From an alpha proteobacterium SCGC AAA288-N07 (GTDB lineage: Bacteria > Pseudomonadota > Alphaproteobacteria > Pelagibacterales > Pelagibacteraceae): 40,932 nucleotides of DNA. The translations under genes and the position numbers were made by a program. Of this stretch, positions 1 through 9,432 are shown piece after piece (positions within the stretch are counted from its first letter, which is position 1; every line of letters begins with the position of its first letter). The stretch lies in assembly GCA_000513055.1 (NCBI GenBank), contig AZYB01000007.1:1-40932 (forward strand), in the 5' to 3' direction. Under the pieces are notes generated by a model, which was not told the origin of the DNA, ran no database searches, and worked only from the letters and a program-made list of their open reading frames with translations.

Positions 1-542
1 TCTTTTGGTCCACCTGCTTCAACGCCAATAAGTTCAACTTGATTTTTGTCATAATCTATAAATTCATTCCAGAAACCCATTGCCGAAGACCCCCCACCTA
101 TACAATTAATTAATTTTAATTTTTTTGGAACTTTTCCAAATTCTTTTTTTACCTGAACTATAAGTTCTCTAGAAATTTGTGCAGTGCTCCAAGCACATAT
201 TTTTATAAATATATTAGGTCCAACTGTCGATCCAACGCACATCGAAGTTGTATCATTATTGGAAACCCAATATCTCATGCATTCACTAACAGCATCCACA
301 AGAGTTCTGCTTCCCGAATTGACGGGAACTATTTCTGCACCATTTTTTCTCATGGCACGACAATTAACTGCTTGACGCACAATGTCTTTGGTTCCCATAA
401 ATATTTTGCATTTAAGACCAAATTTTTTTGCAGCCATACTTAGCATTTTGCCAGCGTAGCCTGCTCCGGTGTCTCCAATTATGTATTTTTTTTTGGCCCT
501 TTTACATAACAGAGCATGAACCGTAGCATTATAGATTTTGTG
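1..542 (-). repeat. Inverted copy of internal trpB segment (reverse complement of 10329-10870)
   Basis: Direct comparison: base x pairs with 10871-x; identity ends at 542/543. The ORF track shows the same 88-aa and 63-aa ORFs at 177-443/184-375 (+) and 10428-10694/10496-10687 (-). Confidence 0.95.
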
Positions 543-719
543 GGGCTCCTAACGGGCAGAGAACTTGCTATTAGCACCATGAATAAAGAATATAAATTAA
601 AATACGTGTTTCCTCTTATAGGAAAAGACTTTCTTAAAATGATTTTTGGTTTAAGTGTGTCGATCGGAATCGTATTAGCAATTCACTATATAATTATTCC
701 TAGTGGCTTAGGTTTATAA
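543..719 (+). CDS. 3' fragment of an unidentified membrane protein (N-terminus lost at the junction)
   Basis: Open frame from the junction to a stop at 717-719: GLLTGRELAISTMNKEYKLKYVFPLIGKDFLKMIFGLSVSIGIVLAIHYIIIPSGLGL; contains a hydrophobic segment. The 516-719 ORF start lies in the inverted repeat and is artefactual. Confidence 0.4.
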   Translation, partial: GLLTGRELAISTMNKEYKLKYVFPLIGKDFLKMIFGLSVSIGIVLAIHYIIIPSGLGL

Positions 720-739
720 TTTTCATTTTTCATTACAAC

Positions 740-1681
740 TTATGCAAACTCTCCACCTTTTCTAAATCGCCAAATGTAATCTGGTAGTACTGAATCGATA
801 GTTTTGGGATTAATCTTTAAATTTTTTAATGTTGGATACTTATTGCTAACAATATTATCAAATTTTAACATCTCTATTTGATCCGTTGAAATTAAAGGTT
901 TAGAAAATAATTGAAAAAACTTTGCTGGAAATGATGCGAGTGCCCACGGAATAGGAATAAGTAATCTTTTCTTTTTTATTTGCTTTAATAAAATTTCCAT
1001 CAGCTCTTTAAAAGTAAATGTCTGGGGTCCTCCTAGTTCAAAAATATTTTCACTAATTTCTTCTTTTTCTAAAACTGCTACTATAGATTTTGCTACATCT
1101 CCTACGTAGATAGGCTGAAAATAAGTTAGACCTCCACCAATTAAAGGTAGCACAGGAAGAAATTCGGCTAGTGAAGCAAATTTATTAAAAAATTGATCTT
1201 CTGGACCAAATACTAAACTAGGCCTTAAAATTACAGAATTATTGAAATTGTTTAAAATATTTTTTTCTCCTTTTAATTTTGATTTCATATATTGTGAACT
1301 AGCATTTTCATTGATTAAAGCACTAATGTGAACAAGTTTTTCAATATTAAGTTCACTACATAGTTTTGATAAAAGGTCAGGAAATATTGCATGAATATTA
1401 TTAAAACTTTGTCTCTTAGTTTGATATAAAATCCCTACACAATTAATTACTACATCTGAATTTTTTATTAATGTTCTTAAATTTTCTTTATCAAAGAGAT
1501 TTACTTTTTCTAGGTCAATTTGACCTGGATTTCCAAGTGGTTTTAAATATCCATGTAAATAAGGTGATCGAGTAGCAACAACTATTCTAAAGTCTTTTTC
1601 TGTCAATCTTCTAATTAAATGTCTTCCTATAAATCCACTGGCGCCGAAGACTGTAATGATTTTACCTGTGTTTTTTTGCAT
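740..1681 (-). CDS. NAD(P)-binding SDR protein, complex I NDUFA9-like family
   Basis: N-terminal ITVFGASGFIGRHLIRRL Rossmann motif, atypical SDR layout, GGPQTFTFKELME. Confidence 0.85.
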   Translation of the reverse strand: MQKNTGKIITVFGASGFIGRHLIRRLTEKDFRIVVATRSPYLHGYLKPLGNPGQIDLEKVNLFDKENLRTLIKNSDVVINCVGILYQTKRQSFNNIHAIFPDLLSKLCSELNIEKLVHISALINENASSQYMKSKLKGEKNILNNFNNSVILRPSLVFGPEDQFFNKFASLAEFLPVLPLIGGGLTYFQPIYVGDVAKSIVAVLEKEEISENIFELGGPQTFTFKELMEILLKQIKKKRLLIPIPWALASFPAKFFQLFSKPLISTDQIEMLKFDNIVSNKYPTLKNLKINPKTIDSVLPDYIWRFRKGGEFA

Positions 1682-1715
1682 TTTGATATTAATAACATTA
1701 TATATAAATTTAGAT

Positions 1716-2348
1716 ATGACTAAAATTTATAAGTTTGAAGATGATATTTCATCAGATGCATTAAAAGAGTTAGAAAAGCATTCTAGCCTTGCAATAGATA
1801 CTGAGGGGTCTGGTTTACAAATTCCTCACAGAGATAAATTAAGTTTAATTCAATTAAGCACAGGACAAAATGATGCATGGATAATTTCTCCAAATAGAAA
1901 AACATATAAAGCTCCAAATATTGTTAAAATTTTAGAAAATAACAAAATTACAAAAATTGGCCATTATTTACGATATGATGTAAGTGGTTTGGAATATTTT
2001 TTAAAATGTGAAGTAAAGAATATCTGGGATAGTAAAGTTTGTAGTAAACTAGTTAGGACCTATAGTCAAAACCATGGCTTGAAAGACCTTGTTTTAGAAT
2101 TTTGTGGAAAAAAATTAGATAAACGACTTAGTAGCAGTGATTGGAATAAAAACTTGAACGAACTTACAGATGCTCAGCTACAGTACTGTAGTAATGATGT
2201 TATATATTTACATAAAATAAAGGATGAACTCCACAAAATGTTAATTCGTGAACAAAGATTAGAACTTTATGAAAGTTGCATGAAATTTTTAAAAACGAGA
2301 ATTAAGTTGGATCAAAGCGGATTTACTGAAGATATATTTCAACATTAA
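1716..2348 (+). CDS. rnd: Ribonuclease D-like 3'-5' exonuclease
   Basis: DEDDy motifs: AIDTEGSGL, GHYLRYDVSGL, LQYCSNDVIYLH; HGLKDLVLEF. Start placed at MTKIYKFED rather than the upstream ORF start. Confidence 0.85.
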   Translation: MTKIYKFEDDISSDALKELEKHSSLAIDTEGSGLQIPHRDKLSLIQLSTGQNDAWIISPNRKTYKAPNIVKILENNKITKIGHYLRYDVSGLEYFLKCEVKNIWDSKVCSKLVRTYSQNHGLKDLVLEFCGKKLDKRLSSSDWNKNLNELTDAQLQYCSNDVIYLHKIKDELHKMLIREQRLELYESCMKFLKTRIKLDQSGFTEDIFQH

Positions 2349-3319
2349 TGAACAAAGACTTACAAATAGCTAAAAAAACAGTTCAAACAGAAATACAAGC
2401 TTTAAAAAAACTTTCAGCTAGTTTTGGGCGTTTGTCACAATTCTCTAAAGCCGTTAATTTAATTTCAAAAATAAGAGGTAAATGTTTAGTTGTCGGTGTA
2501 GGAAAGAGTCATCTGTGTGGTCTTAATATATCCGCTACATTAGCAAGTCTAGGAACACCAAGTATTGCATTCTCAGCAAATGACTTGCAACACGGGGGCT
2601 TGGGAGCAATACAAAAAAATTATGATATCCTTTTAGTATTAAGTGTATCGGGAGAATCTTCAGAATTAAATAGCATATTAAGATATGCAAATAGACATAA
2701 CATTCCAGTAATTGGTGTAAGTTGTAAATTGGCATCAATGTTAATTAAACATTCAAATATAAAAATTGTATTACCTAAAGTTGCAGAAGCTGGCCACAGC
2801 TTAGCGCCAACTTCTTCGACATTAAATTTTCTTTCATGGGGTCACGCACTTGGAATAGCTTTAATGAAAAGAAAAAAGTGGACAAATAAAAAATTTGTTG
2901 CCACACATCCGTCTGGGTCACTAAGCACAGCTTTGATTCAAGTAGGTGAAATTATGTCCAAAGGAAAGACGATTCCACTTGTTTTTTCTAATAGTACAAT
3001 GAAAAAAGCAGTAACAGAAATGAACAAAAAAAAAATGGGATTGGTTTGTATAAAAGTTGGAAATAGAATTATGCTTTTGACAGATGGCGATATTCGAAGA
3101 CACTCGAATAATTTATATAAGAAAAAAATCGTAAAAGTTGCTACAAAGAATCCAACCTGGATTGCAGATATAGATACTGCTCTTTCTGCAATCAATACAA
3201 TGAATAAAAAAGGCATAACATCTCTCTTAGTAACAAGAAAAAAGGATATAAAAAAAAAGAGTAAAAGACTGATAGGTATCTTGCATATGCATAAGGCTTT
3301 GGCTCTAGGAATAAAATAA
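2348..3319 (+). CDS. kdsD: Arabinose-5-phosphate isomerase KdsD/KpsF (SIS + CBS)
   Basis: SIS domain (VVGVGKSHLCG, SVSGESSELNSIL), LAPTSSTLNFLSWGHAL, C-terminal CBS pair. Confidence 0.85.
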   Translation: MNKDLQIAKKTVQTEIQALKKLSASFGRLSQFSKAVNLISKIRGKCLVVGVGKSHLCGLNISATLASLGTPSIAFSANDLQHGGLGAIQKNYDILLVLSVSGESSELNSILRYANRHNIPVIGVSCKLASMLIKHSNIKIVLPKVAEAGHSLAPTSSTLNFLSWGHALGIALMKRKKWTNKKFVATHPSGSLSTALIQVGEIMSKGKTIPLVFSNSTMKKAVTEMNKKKMGLVCIKVGNRIMLLTDGDIRRHSNNLYKKKIVKVATKNPTWIADIDTALSAINTMNKKGITSLLVTRKKDIKKKSKRLIGILHMHKALALGIK

Positions 3320-3906
3320 TGAAGAAAAAAAATATTATTCAGATTTCTCTTGTTATATTAGGTATAGTATTACTTTTTAATACTTATTATTCCAACGATA
3401 AAGACAAGGTTGTCGAAGAAATAGATAAAAATATTTTAAAAGAAGATTTTGGCAATGTAACAGAAGATACTGTTAACATGATAAAGAATGCTAATTATTC
3501 TGGAGAATCTGGGGGCACATTTTATGAATTAAATGCTGACATAGCAGAAATAAAATATGATAATCAAAATATTAGCCACCTCCAAGGTGTTACAGCTGTT
3601 ATTAAACTGGGCAATTTGAGAACAATCAATATCCGTTCCGATAAAGCTATGTTTGATAAAACAAGCAATGATACTAAATTTTTTGGTAATGTGTTGGTTA
3701 CTGAACAAGATAACATAATAACTTGCAATAATCTTGACCTGCTAATGTCAGCGTCAACTCTGTCGGCATATAATTCCGTTAAATATAAAAATTCAAAAAA
3801 TTCATATGTGTTGGCTGATAAAGTTGATATTGATATGATAACAAAAAAGGCAAATATTTTTATGTACAAAAAAGATGATAAAGTACGCGTAAAATATATA
3901 AATTAG
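3319..3906 (+). CDS. lptC: LptC-family LPS export protein
   Basis: N-terminal TM, beta-rich GGTFYELNADIAEI / LQGVTAVIKL / ITCNNLDLLMS; directly upstream of lptB. Confidence 0.7.
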   Translation: MKKKNIIQISLVILGIVLLFNTYYSNDKDKVVEEIDKNILKEDFGNVTEDTVNMIKNANYSGESGGTFYELNADIAEIKYDNQNISHLQGVTAVIKLGNLRTINIRSDKAMFDKTSNDTKFFGNVLVTEQDNIITCNNLDLLMSASTLSAYNSVKYKNSKNSYVLADKVDIDMITKKANIFMYKKDDKVRVKYIN

Positions 3907-3915
3907 TTCAAAATC

Positions 3916-4689
3916 ATGGGAATTAAACGATTCAGGATAATTAAATTTAAAAATCGCAAACCTATTTTATCTTTAAAAAATATTATTAAAAGTTATGGTA
4001 AAAGACCTGTTTTGAAGGGATTAAGTTTCGATGTGTTCCCTGCACAGATACGTGGTCTGCTTGGCCCTAATGGCAGCGGCAAAACTACCATTTTCCAAAT
4101 AATCATGGGCATTATCAAGCCAAATAAAGGTGAAGTTAGAATAAATAATGAATTAGTAAATAAACTACCTATACATGTTAGAGCTGTTAATCATAAGATT
4201 GGATATGTCCCTCAGGTCGGTGGGTATCTAATTAACTTATCCGTACGAGACAATATAGAAGCCTTTGCAGAAATCCATTTTAAAGATTCAAGAGAAAGGA
4301 ATGAAAGGGTACAAACTATTATTTCTGAGTTTAATCTAGATCCTATTTCTTCTTTAAAAGCCGCAAATATATCAGGTGGTGAAAAGAGGAGATTGTCAAT
4401 TGGGATCGCCATGATTAGTAAACCTCGTTTAATACTTTTGGACGAACCTTTCTCAGCTCTTGATCCGCAAACAATTGAAATGATCAAAAATCTTATACTA
4501 CAACTTCAAAAGCTAAATATTGCATGCATAGTCAGTGATCATCAAGCTGCATCTATTCTTGAAATTTCAGATTCAACTCTCATACTTGGGAATGGCACTA
4601 TAATCGCAGATGACACGCCTAAACGACTCTTAGCTGACGCACGTGCCAGGGCAATTTACTTTGGGGAACATTTCTCGAGCCCTTTCTAA
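3916..4689 (+). CDS. lptB: LPS export ABC ATP-binding protein LptB
   Basis: Walker A GPNGSGKTT, Q-loop YVPQ, ISGGEKRR, LILLDEPFSALDP, SDH; C-terminal YFGEHF as in LptB. Confidence 0.9.
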   Translation: MGIKRFRIIKFKNRKPILSLKNIIKSYGKRPVLKGLSFDVFPAQIRGLLGPNGSGKTTIFQIIMGIIKPNKGEVRINNELVNKLPIHVRAVNHKIGYVPQVGGYLINLSVRDNIEAFAEIHFKDSRERNERVQTIISEFNLDPISSLKAANISGGEKRRLSIGIAMISKPRLILLDEPFSALDPQTIEMIKNLILQLQKLNIACIVSDHQAASILEISDSTLILGNGTIIADDTPKRLLADARARAIYFGEHFSSPF

Positions 4690-4695
4690 AAACTA

Positions 4696-6042
4696 ATGAA
4701 ATCTTTTTCGGTAATTATTAAAAAAAAAATAAATAAATTTAATAAATCTATATCTGTTCCAGGTGATAAATCTTGTTCGATTAGATTTTTTTTTATATCA
4801 AGTCTAGCCTATGGTGTTTCGTGTGCTAGGGGAATTAACTCAAACTCTCAAGATGTATTAACTACAATAAAAATTTTTAAACAATTGGGGGTAAAAATAT
4901 TAAAAAAAAAAGGTATATATTATGTTTATTCAAACGGCCTTGATTCCTATAAAACAAAAAATAGTCTAAAATTTGACTGCCAAAATTCTGGAACCGTTAG
5001 TCGTCTTTTGCCCTCTGTCCTTTTGAATTATAAACAAAAATTTTTTTTAGATGGTGATTTTACACTTCGTAGAAGAGATATGAAAAGAGTAATTGAACCT
5101 TTAGAAAAATTTGGAATGAGTTTTTATCCCTCTAAAAAAAACACTCTACCTTTAACCGTTCAGGGTACCGAATTTTCGATAGGTGGTAATACCTTTGTGC
5201 AAAATTTATCTTCAGCTCAGCAAAAGACACTATTGATTTTTGCATCAATTCTTTCTCCAGGATTATCAACCATTATAGCAAAGAAGTCGAGAACGCATAC
5301 CGAACTCATGCTTTCTCATTTTAAAGCAGGTATTAAAGTTATTAAGAAAAAAAACTTTGATGTAATCAAAGTCAAAGGTCAAAAAGATTTTAGAGGGACA
5401 GAGGTAAACATAGGAGGGGATATCAGTTCTGCTATTTTTTTAATAGCGCTCACAATTTTAAGCAAAAATTCAAAAATCAGAATCAAAAATGTAAATTTGA
5501 ATCCTTCAAGAACAGCTATACTTTTTATTTTACAAAAAATGAATGCACAAATATCAATTAAAAATAAAAGAATCAAATCTAATGAGATCATCGGAGATAT
5601 TTGTGCTGAAAGTTCATCAAATTTAAAATCTATTATTTGTCCTAAATCATTAAATAGTAATTTAATAGATGACTTCGTTATCCTATTTCTAATAGCAGGA
5701 AAATCTAAAGGAATTTCATATTTTTCAGAACTTAAAGAATTAAGACAGAAAGAATCTGACCGCCTTAGCATTTCTTCTAGGATTTTAAATCAAATTGGAA
5801 TAAAAACAAAAATCATTAAAGACTCAATAAAAATTTGGGGAAACCCAAACTTAAGTTGTAAAAATAAAACCTACAAAATATCTTGTCACTATGACCATCG
5901 AATCGCTATGATGAGCATTATTATGGGTTTAGTTAGTTTGGGAGGTAAATTTAAAATTTCTGACGGCCACAGTATTGCTACTAGCTTTCCCTCGTTCCTT
6001 GCCATTATAAAATCTCTCGGGGGAAAATATGAAATTAAATAA
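4696..6042 (+). CDS. aroA: 3-phosphoshikimate 1-carboxyvinyltransferase (divergent)
   Basis: VPGDKS, NSGT, LRRRDMKRVIEPL, SSAQQKT, DDF, LKELRQKESDRL, YDHRIAMM, TSFPSF. Confidence 0.88.
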   Translation: MKSFSVIIKKKINKFNKSISVPGDKSCSIRFFFISSLAYGVSCARGINSNSQDVLTTIKIFKQLGVKILKKKGIYYVYSNGLDSYKTKNSLKFDCQNSGTVSRLLPSVLLNYKQKFFLDGDFTLRRRDMKRVIEPLEKFGMSFYPSKKNTLPLTVQGTEFSIGGNTFVQNLSSAQQKTLLIFASILSPGLSTIIAKKSRTHTELMLSHFKAGIKVIKKKNFDVIKVKGQKDFRGTEVNIGGDISSAIFLIALTILSKNSKIRIKNVNLNPSRTAILFILQKMNAQISIKNKRIKSNEIIGDICAESSSNLKSIICPKSLNSNLIDDFVILFLIAGKSKGISYFSELKELRQKESDRLSISSRILNQIGIKTKIIKDSIKIWGNPNLSCKNKTYKISCHYDHRIAMMSIIMGLVSLGGKFKISDGHSIATSFPSFLAIIKSLGGKYEIK

Positions 6043-6697
6043 TTCATTTTCGTTAAGAATCGCCTGCGATGGGGAAAGTGCTAGTGGAAAGAGTTTTGCC
6101 AGCAAAGCTATTAGCAAAAAATATAAACTTTTTTGTTTGAACTCTGGTTTGTTGTTTCGTTTTGCAAGCCTCCTGATTTTAAAATATAGGCCAAAAAAAA
6201 TTATTCCATTTCTCAAAAAAAAATTCAATAATTTAAATTATAAAAAAATAACCCGACTTAATCTACATACTCAAGAAATCAGCGAGCACGTTGTCATTCT
6301 AGCTCAGAAGAAAAACTTACGCACTATAATAAAAATAGTTCAAAAAAAAAATATAAAAAAATATCCTCGAATATTAATTGAAGGAAGGGACAGTTCCAGT
6401 GTCATTTTAAGAAAAAACCCACGTTATGATTTAGCCTTTTATTTTAAATGTAACTTACATACTGCTAGTTTACGAAGGTGGCGTGACTTAAAAAAAAAAG
6501 TGCCATTCGAAATTGTCAAGAAAACCCTTCGAGCAAGAACAAGAACCGATAAATTGAGAAAAAATAATCCCTTGAAAAAGGTGTCCGATGCTGTACTAAT
6601 ACGAACCGATATTTTACATAAACAAGCGGTAATTGCTAAAATGTCAAAGGAAATTGAGAAAAAATTAAAAAAAAAATATGGAAATGGAAGTCTTTAA
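6029..6697 (+). CDS. cmk: Cytidylate kinase (divergent)
   Basis: DGESASGKSFASKAI P-loop, NSGLLFR, EGRDSSSVI, TRTDKLRKNNPL; between aroA and rpsA. Confidence 0.82.
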   Translation: MKLNNSFSLRIACDGESASGKSFASKAISKKYKLFCLNSGLLFRFASLLILKYRPKKIIPFLKKKFNNLNYKKITRLNLHTQEISEHVVILAQKKNLRTIIKIVQKKNIKKYPRILIEGRDSSSVILRKNPRYDLAFYFKCNLHTASLRRWRDLKKKVPFEIVKKTLRARTRTDKLRKNNPLKKVSDAVLIRTDILHKQAVIAKMSKEIEKKLKKKYGNGSL

Positions 6698-8444
6698 GGA
6701 TCTAAAAAATTCACCTAAAAATAAAGAATTTGCTAATTTATTAAGCAAGCAATTTGAGAAGGAATATATTCGAGAAGGAAAAGTTTACAAAGGCACTATA
6801 ACAAAAATAAATCCAAAGATATGCTGGGTAGAATTAGAATCCGCAAAAAGTGAAGGAACGCTCGGAGATGAAGAAATTAAAATTCTGAAAGAAGAAGGTC
6901 TGTTAAATCTAAATCAAACCATAAATGTAATGGTGGTTAAATTGGAGTCTAAATCAGGCGATCTAGTTATAAGTTTTGATCGTGCACGCAAGTTAGACAA
7001 ATGGAATGTTCTTTTGAAGGCATATCAAGAAAAAAAAGAAGTGACGGGCCGCATCGTTTCCAGAATTAAAGGGGGATACTGCTGCTCAATAAATGGTGCT
7101 CTTGCATTTTTGCCTTCATCACAGGTAGCGTTAACTCAACTTAAAAATAATGAATTAAATCAATTAATGAAAGAACCACAAAGATTTCTTGTGGTTAAGG
7201 CTGATGAACTGAGGGGCAATGTAGTGGTCAGCAGAAGAGCTATATTAGAGACCATACAGAATGCGTCAAAAGAAGAAATATTAAAAAAGTATAAAGTTGG
7301 ACAGATTGTTGAGGGTACTTGTAAAAATATTGTGCCATATGGGTGTTTTTTTGATCTAGATGGCGAGGTTGACGTTTTATGCCATATAAATGAAATAAGT
7401 TACAGCCGAATTAATCATCCCAATGAACTTTTTGAAATAGGGCAGCGTTTCGTGAAATTGAAAATCATTGGCATAGATAAAGACACAAAAAGAATTAGTG
7501 TATCCTGCAAACAAGTTAAGCCCGATCCATTTGCTACAAAAATAGATTCCTATAAAGAAGGTCAAATAGTACACAACTGTGTAGTCGAGCGCGTTATGGA
7601 ATATGGTGCATTTGTAGCATTAGAAGATTCTCTACAAGGATTGGTACATAGTACTCATTGCAGTTATAAAAAAAATATTTCACCGAGAAAAATTCTGAGT
7701 GTTTCACAAAAAGTTTCTTGCAAAATACTTTCTATACAAAAAGACCAGAGGAGGATTTCTTTAAGTATAAAAGATTGTTTATCTAACCCTTGGGATGAAT
7801 TTGAGAAGAAATTTGAAATTAATTCCGATATTCCAACAACAATTACTGATATCAGTGATTATGCAATTCATACTAATATAAAAGGTCATGAAGAACTAGC
7901 CGCCATAATACATAAAGATGATTTAGCTTGGTCTGAAAAAGAGCAAGATCTTAAAAAATTTAAAAAAGGTGAAGAAATTACAGCTAAGTTGTTGACTTTT
8001 AATCGTGACAAAGAACTTATACGGCTTGGGTTAAAACAGAAACTTCCTGACCCGCTAGATTATTTTAAAGATAAAGTAAACGAAATTTTAACAGTTAAAA
8101 TTTTAGAAACTGAAGAAAATGGTTTAATAGTAACAGCTATTGGCTGTCCAGATTTAAAAATACTGATTAAGAAAAATAACCTAAGTATGCATAAAGAAGA
8201 TTGCAGGGTTTCAAGATTCAATCCTGGTGACCGTATTGATTCGATTCTAACTGAATTAAATTTAAAGCGCAGGAAGATAGCTTTAAGTATTAAAGCTTTA
8301 GAGTTAAGACAGACTGAAGATGCAATAAAAAAGTTTGGATCGGTTTCAAGTGGAAGAGCACTTCCATTTGCTGATCTTTCTAATACTCTTAAAAAAAAAG
8401 ATAAAAAAATTATTCAGAAAAAAAGTAAAAAAGAAGAAAAATAA
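6678..8444 (+). CDS. rpsA: 30S ribosomal protein S1 (multiple S1 domains)
   Basis: Repeated S1 domains: GALAFLPSSQV, VEGTCKNIVPYGCFFDL, NCVVERVMEYGAFVAL; cmk-rpsA-IHF order. Confidence 0.92.
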   Translation: MEMEVFKDLKNSPKNKEFANLLSKQFEKEYIREGKVYKGTITKINPKICWVELESAKSEGTLGDEEIKILKEEGLLNLNQTINVMVVKLESKSGDLVISFDRARKLDKWNVLLKAYQEKKEVTGRIVSRIKGGYCCSINGALAFLPSSQVALTQLKNNELNQLMKEPQRFLVVKADELRGNVVVSRRAILETIQNASKEEILKKYKVGQIVEGTCKNIVPYGCFFDLDGEVDVLCHINEISYSRINHPNELFEIGQRFVKLKIIGIDKDTKRISVSCKQVKPDPFATKIDSYKEGQIVHNCVVERVMEYGAFVALEDSLQGLVHSTHCSYKKNISPRKILSVSQKVSCKILSIQKDQRRISLSIKDCLSNPWDEFEKKFEINSDIPTTITDISDYAIHTNIKGHEELAAIIHKDDLAWSEKEQDLKKFKKGEEITAKLLTFNRDKELIRLGLKQKLPDPLDYFKDKVNEILTVKILETEENGLIVTAIGCPDLKILIKKNNLSMHKEDCRVSRFNPGDRIDSILTELNLKRRKIALSIKALELRQTEDAIKKFGSVSSGRALPFADLSNTLKKKDKKIIQKKSKKEEK

Positions 8445-8446
8445 AA

Positions 8447-8749
8447 TTGAATTTTGTTAAAAAGGAAATATTAGATCAATTAGCTAATTCCTATCCCAGT
8501 TTTCTTAGGCGAGATTTAAAAAAGGCCTTAAACCTTGTATTAGATGAAATAATAAAAGCAGTAGCTAACGGCAAAAATGTTGAAATTAGAGGTTTTGGTA
8601 CCTGGAAAATTAGACAGTTAAAATCTAGAATTGGTAGAAATCCTAAAGATGGATCAAAAGTAAAGGTTCCTGCTAAAAAAAGCGTACACTGGAAAATAAG
8701 CAGAGAATTTTTTCAAAAATTGAATCAAAACAAGAATCACAATGAATAG
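8447..8749 (+). CDS. ihfB: IHF-beta/HU family DNA-binding protein (TTG start)
   Basis: VEIRGFGTWKIRQLKSRIGRNPKDGSKVKVPAKK; follows rpsA; codon at 8447 is TTG. Confidence 0.88.
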   Translation: MNFVKKEILDQLANSYPSFLRRDLKKALNLVLDEIIKAVANGKNVEIRGFGTWKIRQLKSRIGRNPKDGSKVKVPAKKSVHWKISREFFQKLNQNKNHNE

Positions 8750-9428
8750 AATTATTCTCGCTTTGGATACAACTGACACCAATCAAGGATTAGAAATAAC
8801 TAAAAAAATAATAGACAAAATTTTTACAGTAAAATTGGGTTTAGAATTTTTTAATGCCAATGGAAAAAATGGAATTCAAAAATTTAACAACATAGGGGTC
8901 AATAATCTAATGTTAGATCTTAAATTGCATGACATACCTCAAACTATTTATAAATCAATAATAGCGCTGGAAGATATTAAATTTGGTTTTATAACGATAC
9001 ACGCTCAAGGTGGTAAGGTAATGATTCAAAAAGCCAAAGAGGCAGCCAGTAAAATTAAATCTCAACCTAAGATTTTAATGGTAACCATTTTGACTTCTCT
9101 AAATGATAATGATTTAAAAATTATGGGCAATAATAGTAGTGTTACGAAGCAAGTAGAACATTTCGCAAAAATGGCGAAAGAAATGGGAGTTGGTATAATA
9201 TGTTCCGGTCATGAAGCAAAAATTGTCAGAAAAATTATTGGTCCAGATCTTGAAATTTTTAGTCCAGGAATTCGAATGCCTAACGATAATAATGACGATC
9301 AAAAAAGAACCTGCTCTCCTTTGGAAGCTATTAAAAATGGATGCGATAAATTAATTATGGGAAGAAGCTTGATGAAAGGAAATATTGAAGAAAACTTAAA
9401 TCAAGTATCAGCATCACTAAAAACATAA
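8742..9428 (+). CDS. pyrF: Orotidine-5'-phosphate decarboxylase
   Basis: MLDLKLHDIPQT, TIHAQGG, VTILTSL, SPGIR, DQKR, LIMGRSLM. Confidence 0.93.
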   Translation: MNRIILALDTTDTNQGLEITKKIIDKIFTVKLGLEFFNANGKNGIQKFNNIGVNNLMLDLKLHDIPQTIYKSIIALEDIKFGFITIHAQGGKVMIQKAKEAASKIKSQPKILMVTILTSLNDNDLKIMGNNSSVTKQVEHFAKMAKEMGVGIICSGHEAKIVRKIIGPDLEIFSPGIRMPNDNNDDQKRTCSPLEAIKNGCDKLIMGRSLMKGNIEENLNQVSASLKT

Positions 9429-9432
9429 ATCT

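Noticed and set aside
177-443. 88-aa ORF MCSAPSTYFYKYIRSN... (also at 10428-10694 minus)
   Set aside because: Antisense of trpB; appears twice only because 1-542 is an inverted copy of that segment.
516-719. 67-aa ORF as a complete gene
   Set aside because: Its first codons fall in the inverted trpB copy; only 543-719 belongs to the real membrane gene.
5379-5771. 130-aa minus-strand ORF within aroA
   Set aside because: Antisense to a gene with clear AroA motifs; no family signal. AT-rich DNA yields many such shadows.
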